From an uncultured Candidatus Melainabacteria bacterium (GTDB lineage Bacteria > Cyanobacteriota > Vampirovibrionia > Gastranaerophilales > Gastranaerophilaceae): a stretch of 23,846 nt of DNA. Under the pieces are notes generated by a model. That model did no database searches and had not been told where the DNA came from. It saw nothing but the letters and a program-made list of their open reading frames with translations. This document shows positions 20,357-23,846 of this stretch, one piece after another. Location: NCBI GenBank assembly GCA_937898445.1, contig CALEJY010000312.1:1-23846 (forward strand). Direction: 5' to 3'. Position numbers and translations under genes: made by a program. How positions within the stretch are numbered: the first letter of the stretch is position 1; every line of letters begins with the position of its first letter.

Positions 20357-21889
20357 ATGCACAAATTAGCTAGTACAATTGTTATAACAGTTTGTTTGTC
20401 GGCTCCTGTTTTGGGAGAAGGTTTTGATGCAATTCAACCGGCAAACCCATTTGTGCCACAACCAATTCCTGTTAATACGATTGCAATTCCGTTGAAAAAA
20501 GCAACTTTAACTCATAATAGTATTCATAACCAATATGTGATTGCATTTGACAGATTTATGCAAAGTAATGTCAAATCTGCGTATATGGATTTTAAAGTCC
20601 TTATTGAAACTATGGATGAAAACGATTATGCGTATATGAAGATGGCGGAAAATATGTCAGATATCGGATTTTTCGGACTTGCAGATTTGGCGGCATCAAA
20701 GATTGAAGATAAAGCGTTATCAGACTTTTTGATTGGCGATATCAATTTGTATTACGGAACTTCAAAAAAATTAAAACAAGATGATGAAATCTATTTAGGC
20801 GAGATTTTTTCAAACATAATTTATAATGATCAAAGCAGAGAGGCTACGTCAGAATTGGTTAAAAATACTGTACTTATGACAAATTCTGATTATGCAAATT
20901 ATCTTGCGGCATTGGGGTATTTAAAATCAAATGATTTTGTTGAGGCTGGAAATTATATCGACACAGCTATAAAAATGAACCCACAAAATTTGAATTATAA
21001 AAAGTTGAAAGCAGAAATTTTATCACAAGGTAAAAAACCGCAAAATGCTTTGAAAATGGTGGATTACATAAAAGCTCAAAACCTTTATACAGCAGATTTT
21101 TCAAAGAAAGTTAAATCTCTTGAACAATATGTTTTGTATAAATCTCAAAAAGATTATTCCGAAAAAATGTATCATTTGGGATACTATTATTACTATGAAA
21201 ACGAGTATGCAAAAGCTTTAAGAACTTTGCAAAGTTCTTTAACAACCAAAAAGAAACATAACAAAGAAGTTTACGCAATATTATCAAGAGTTTACTACGA
21301 TATGCAAGAGTACGAAAAAGCTCAAGATACCGCAATGAAAGCATACAAATTAGATAGCGGAAATACGACAACACTTCTTGTTTTAGGAGATTTGAGTTTT
21401 AGAAATGCTGATTACAAAAACGCTCTAAAATATTACAAATCAGCAGAGGCAACTGACAAAACATCTTCAATTTGTTCTGTAAAAGTTGCACAAACATACG
21501 AACAATTAGGCAAAGAAAAGAAAGCTATTGATATTTATGAAAGAATTTTGAAATCATATTCTGATAGCTTTGTTGCGTATTACAAAATTGCACTAAAAGA
21601 CAAGTCAAAAGAAATTGCCTATCTGAAAAAAGCAGTTGCGATAAACATGAATTACAAAGACGCATGGATAGATTTGGGTCGTGTAGAAATTGAATGTGGA
21701 AACTATTTTGAGGCGAAAAAATATCTTGGCGTTGCAAACTATATTGACGAAAACGATTTTAGATATTATTATTATCAAGGATTGATTGCAAAAAATCAGG
21801 GACTTAAACAAGATGCACAAAGGTATTTCAAAAAATCGTTGCTTTTAAACCCTGATTACATCCCGACAAAAGAGGAATTAAGTATATGA
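20357..21889 (+). CDS. Exported tetratricopeptide-repeat protein
   Basis: This 510-residue protein has a signal peptide (about 1-20, MHKLASTIVITVCLSAPVLG), a Pro-rich linker (about 28-42) and helical repeats. Recognisable TPR units occur at about 185-220 and repeatedly from about 265 to 505 (for example EYAKALRTLQSSL, EYEKAQDTAMKAYKLD, DYKNALKYYKSAEATD, KKAIDIYERIL, LKQDAQRYFKKSLLLNPDY). It is rich in Tyr and Lys. TPR arrays hold protein complexes together, so it may be a periplasmic scaffold or lipoprotein-like envelope factor; no lipobox is seen. It starts 22 nt after the HD-GYP gene, and its stop overlaps the start of the next gene by 4 nt (ATGA), indicating translational coupling with a response regulator. 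Confidence 0.85.
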   Translation: MHKLASTIVITVCLSAPVLGEGFDAIQPANPFVPQPIPVNTIAIPLKKATLTHNSIHNQYVIAFDRFMQSNVKSAYMDFKVLIETMDENDYAYMKMAENMSDIGFFGLADLAASKIEDKALSDFLIGDINLYYGTSKKLKQDDEIYLGEIFSNIIYNDQSREATSELVKNTVLMTNSDYANYLAALGYLKSNDFVEAGNYIDTAIKMNPQNLNYKKLKAEILSQGKKPQNALKMVDYIKAQNLYTADFSKKVKSLEQYVLYKSQKDYSEKMYHLGYYYYYENEYAKALRTLQSSLTTKKKHNKEVYAILSRVYYDMQEYEKAQDTAMKAYKLDSGNTTTLLVLGDLSFRNADYKNALKYYKSAEATDKTSSICSVKVAQTYEQLGKEKKAIDIYERILKSYSDSFVAYYKIALKDKSKEIAYLKKAVAINMNYKDAWIDLGRVEIECGNYFEAKKYLGVANYIDENDFRYYYYQGLIAKNQGLKQDAQRYFKKSLLLNPDYIPTKEELSI

Positions 21890-22539
21890 AGAAAAATATT
21901 CTGATAGTTGAAGATCACGAACTTACTCGTTTTGGCTTGAAAACGACTTTTGAAAATGTTGATTTTGTAGAAAATATTTATGAAGCAGATTCGGCAGAAA
22001 CAGCTATTCAGATATTTAACAACAATAATATTGATATAATTATCATGGATTTAGGTTTACCTAATATGAACGGAATTGAGGCTACAAAACAAATTCGTTC
22101 CGCAAACAAAGATGTAAAAGTTATTATACTTACCTCTCATAATGATGAAAAAGAGGTTTTAAACAGCTTGAAAGCCGGTGCAAATGCTTATTGCTCAAAA
22201 GAAATTAATCCGCAAAGATTGATTGAAGTTGTTCGCTCTGTCGCAGATGGTGCGGCATGGTTTGACCCTAGTATTGCGCATATTGTGCTAAAAGCCAGTG
22301 CAAATTCTACATCATTTGAAACAAATGAAACAGACAACAGGAAAAATTATGATTTGACTTCTCGTGAAGCTCAAATTTTGAAACTTATGACCGAAGGCTA
22401 TAGTAATATGGAAATTGCGCAAATTTTGGTTATAAGTATAAATACTACAAAAGCCCACGTTGCAAATATTTTGCAAAAACTTGAAGTTGATGACAGACTT
22501 CAAGCAGCTCTAAAAGCCCTTAAAAATAAAATTGTATAA
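21886..22539 (+). CDS. NarL/FixJ-type response regulator (REC + LuxR HTH)
   Basis: This 217-residue two-domain transcription factor has a REC domain (1-120) with the acidic pair Glu9-Asp10, phospho-acceptor Asp55 (IIMDLGLPNMNG), Thr83 and Lys105. After an Asn/Thr-rich linker (about 138-154), a LuxR-type helix-turn-helix (155-215: LTSREAQILKLMTEG ... INTTKAHVANILQKL) binds DNA. Translation is coupled to the TPR gene by the ATGA overlap. No histidine kinase is in the window, so the phosphodonor is unknown. It is 11 nt upstream of a second LuxR-type regulator; only about a third of residues look alike, so the pair is not a recent duplication. Confidence 0.95.
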   Translation: MKKNILIVEDHELTRFGLKTTFENVDFVENIYEADSAETAIQIFNNNNIDIIIMDLGLPNMNGIEATKQIRSANKDVKVIILTSHNDEKEVLNSLKAGANAYCSKEINPQRLIEVVRSVADGAAWFDPSIAHIVLKASANSTSFETNETDNRKNYDLTSREAQILKLMTEGYSNMEIAQILVISINTTKAHVANILQKLEVDDRLQAALKALKNKIV

Positions 22540-22550
22540 GGATTGATAAA

Positions 22551-23168
22551 ATGCCGGAATTAACGAAGGTTTTACTGGTTGACGACAATTCTAAATATTT
22601 AAAAGACGCTCTGCCTTTTTACGGATACGAAGTAACTACGGCACACGATGGCGTTCAGGCATTGAAGGAACTTTTTGATAACAACAAAAATTTTGATATT
22701 GTTCTTCTTGATGTTATGATGCCAAATATGAACGGATGGCAAACATTGAAAGAAGTTCGTTCAAATGAAAATACAAAACATTTACCCGTAATTATGCTTA
22801 CGGCAGTTAATGAAGAAGAAAAAATGGTTGCCGGTTTAAAAATTGGTGCAGACGATTATATCGTAAAACCGTTTATCTTGCCGAACCTTTTAGCTAGGAT
22901 GGAAGCCGTTATTAGGCGTTCAAAATGGCAAAGTGTTCCGGTTAAACAATTCCCCAAAAAAGATTTGCCACCGGATTTGTTAACATCAAAAGAAAAAGAA
23001 GTGTTAGAAATGGTTGCAAATGGGGCAAGTAATAAACAGATTGCAGAAAAATTGTTTGTAAAAGAGGTTACGGTAAAAACACATTTGAACAGTATTTTCA
23101 AAAAATTAAAAGTAACAAATAGAACGCAAGCTGTGCTTGTAGCAGGCTATTTGCACGAAGGTAATTAA
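22551..23168 (+). CDS. Second LuxR-type response regulator
   Basis: This 205-residue protein has a REC domain (1-122) with Asp11-Asp12, phospho-acceptor Asp54 (VLLDVMMPNMNG), Thr84 and Lys106 (VKPF). The VKPF form is closer to OmpR-type receivers than to NarL. A Pro/Lys-rich linker (about 127-142) leads to a LuxR-type HTH (143-200: LTSKEKEVLEMVANGAS ... VKTHLNSIFKKLKV). This combination is common in cyanobacterial-type regulators. A Shine-Dalgarno (AAGGAT) overlaps the end of the preceding gene. It is the last gene of the signalling operon; a weak hairpin follows. Confidence 0.95.
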   Translation: MPELTKVLLVDDNSKYLKDALPFYGYEVTTAHDGVQALKELFDNNKNFDIVLLDVMMPNMNGWQTLKEVRSNENTKHLPVIMLTAVNEEEKMVAGLKIGADDYIVKPFILPNLLARMEAVIRRSKWQSVPVKQFPKKDLPPDLLTSKEKEVLEMVANGASNKQIAEKLFVKEVTVKTHLNSIFKKLKVTNRTQAVLVAGYLHEGN

Positions 23169-23209
23169 GTTTTACTTTAACCGCAATAACAAAATTTATA
23201 ATAAAGTAG

Positions 23210-23228
23210 GTTGGGTTTTCAGCCCAAC
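23210..23228 (+). terminator. Hairpin after the response regulator operon
   Basis: GTTGGG (23210-23215) pairs with CCCAAC (23223-23228) around a 7-nt loop. No T-run follows, so it is a weak terminator at best; the sequence GGTTGGGTTTTCAGCCCAAC has the look of a small dispersed repeat. Confidence 0.4.
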
Positions 23229-23271
23229 ATCGAAAATTCTAAATCATAAATTATAAATAAAGGAGAAATAA

Positions 23272-23802
23272 ATGATAGATTATACAAAAGAAGAATTAGT
23301 TGAATTATTGAGAAAAAATCCCGAAAAATTTAATGAATGGAAAGTTGAACAAGAAGAAGTTGATTTGTCTGAAGTTGATTTTTCAGGTATTAATTTGTCA
23401 GAAATCGATTTTACTGATGCGGATTTAAATTCAAGTTCTTTTGCGGATTGTAATTTATCATTTGTAAACTTTACAAACACAGATTTGACATCAGTTGATT
23501 TTACAAGAGCAAGAGTTTTGGAATGTGATTTTACAGACGCATTGTTGACTGGTGCAGATTGCAGTTATGCAGAGATGACATATTGTAATTTCTCTGATTG
23601 CGATATGGCAGGCTGTATTTTGTCAGAAACTGATTTGAGCAATTCTGATTTGACCGCATCACTTAATTTGAATGCTTCTCGACATGACGAAGATACTGTT
23701 TGGCCAGATGACGATATGTTGCCGGATGGTTTTGATGGCTCAAACCACAAGGATTTATCCGCACTTCAAGACGACGAAGACGAAGTTTCATCAGATTGGT
23801 AA
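23272..23802 (+). CDS. Pentapeptide-repeat protein
   Basis: This 176-residue protein has an N-terminal helical segment (1-28: LVELLRKNPEKFNEWKVEQ), then about 20 pentapeptide repeats of the A(D/N)LxX type (about 30-130: VDLSE, VDFSG, INLSE, IDFTD, ADLNS and so on), which fold into a right-handed quadrilateral beta-helix. The C-terminus (about 135-176) is strongly acidic (DDDMLPDGFD, DDEDEVSSDW). There is no signal peptide. Some members mimic DNA and block gyrase, and the overall acidity here (many Asp/Glu, few Lys/Arg) would allow that, but most members have no known role. Shine-Dalgarno AAAGGAG lies 7 nt before ATG. It is a single gene. Confidence 0.92.
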   Translation: MIDYTKEELVELLRKNPEKFNEWKVEQEEVDLSEVDFSGINLSEIDFTDADLNSSSFADCNLSFVNFTNTDLTSVDFTRARVLECDFTDALLTGADCSYAEMTYCNFSDCDMAGCILSETDLSNSDLTASLNLNASRHDEDTVWPDDDMLPDGFDGSNHKDLSALQDDEDEVSSDW

Positions 23803-23811
23803 TGTGTTATT

Positions 23812-23846
23812 AAGATGCCTAGATGCAAGGAGGCATAGAGGCGAAG
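23812..23846 (+). repeat. Dispersed AGATGC/GAGGCA repeat, copy 3 (cut by window end)
   Basis: AAGATGCCTAGATGCAAGG then AGGCATAGAGGCGAAG. It carries the same AGATGC and GAGGCATAGAGG words as the element at 9618-9650 read on the minus strand, and continues past the window edge. Confidence 0.5.

Noticed and set aside
23169..23271. Strong promoter for the pentapeptide-repeat gene
   Set aside because: A TATAAT-like word is present near 23197, but no -35 hexamer at suitable spacing could be identified, so no promoter is claimed.

Overview
The window is AT-rich, gene-dense and Gram-negative in type. It has an LptF/LptG-family permease, periplasmic signal peptides and a type IV pilin-like pseudopilin with the FTLAEVLITLGIIG leader. 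Several enzymes look cyanobacterial-like: a short CysE, a phosphohexomutase starting FGTDGWRA, and a GAF/HD-GYP protein. Together with the pseudopilin type this suggests a non-photosynthetic gut relative of Cyanobacteria (Vampirovibrionia/Melainabacteria, Gastranaerophilales-like). That placement is inference from protein style, not a database result.

Layout. 1-1434: 3' part of dnaK with a strong terminator. 1572-4322: a probable operon of a zinc-type MDR dehydrogenase, an LptF/G permease and a coiled-coil protein of unknown role. 4323-4701: the only long stretch without a conventional gene. It holds a self-contained unit: a sigma70-like promoter, a 21-residue hydrophobic peptide gene with a strong Shine-Dalgarno, a large 3' hairpin, and a convergent promoter placed to make an antisense RNA over that hairpin. 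The arrangement resembles a type I toxin-antitoxin locus of the par/fst kind. 4702-6165: gatA. 6233-6947: a HepT-MntA (HEPN/nucleotidyltransferase) pair. It is followed on the minus strand by a small membrane protein and an XRE regulator; the regulator is divergent from a pseudopilin gene whose promoter is a perfect TTGACA-17-TATAAT with a 20-bp perfect palindrome at the expected start of transcription.

8663-10868 (minus): a 65-66 residue protein, cysE and tyrS. 10949-11503: an unknown protein with an N-terminal INNISFTG motif. 11542-12633 (minus): an isolated phage-type tail fibre and tail-fibre-assembly-like pair with its own promoter and terminator. 12737-15372: acpS, pheA (minus) and a phosphohexomutase. 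15528-18535 (minus): a CheR-like methyltransferase, a double zf-TFIIB protein, a secreted M48-like protein lacking all metal-binding residues, and a DPM1-like glycosyltransferase. 18640-23168: a signalling operon of TPR/GAF/HD-GYP protein, secreted TPR protein and two LuxR-type response regulators, with no histidine kinase. 23272-23802: a pentapeptide-repeat protein. Short dispersed repeats lie between genes at about 9561-9650, 15376-15520 and 23808-23846.

Themes across the window. Several genes lack a Shine-Dalgarno and have a -10 hexamer ending exactly 6 nt before ATG, which predicts leaderless mRNAs (membrane protein at 7570, XRE at 7832, acpS at 12737). Divergent gene pairs share interleaved promoters. 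Small regulatory or conflict modules (candidate type I TA, HepT-MntA, XRE/palindrome) cluster between 4340 and 7935.
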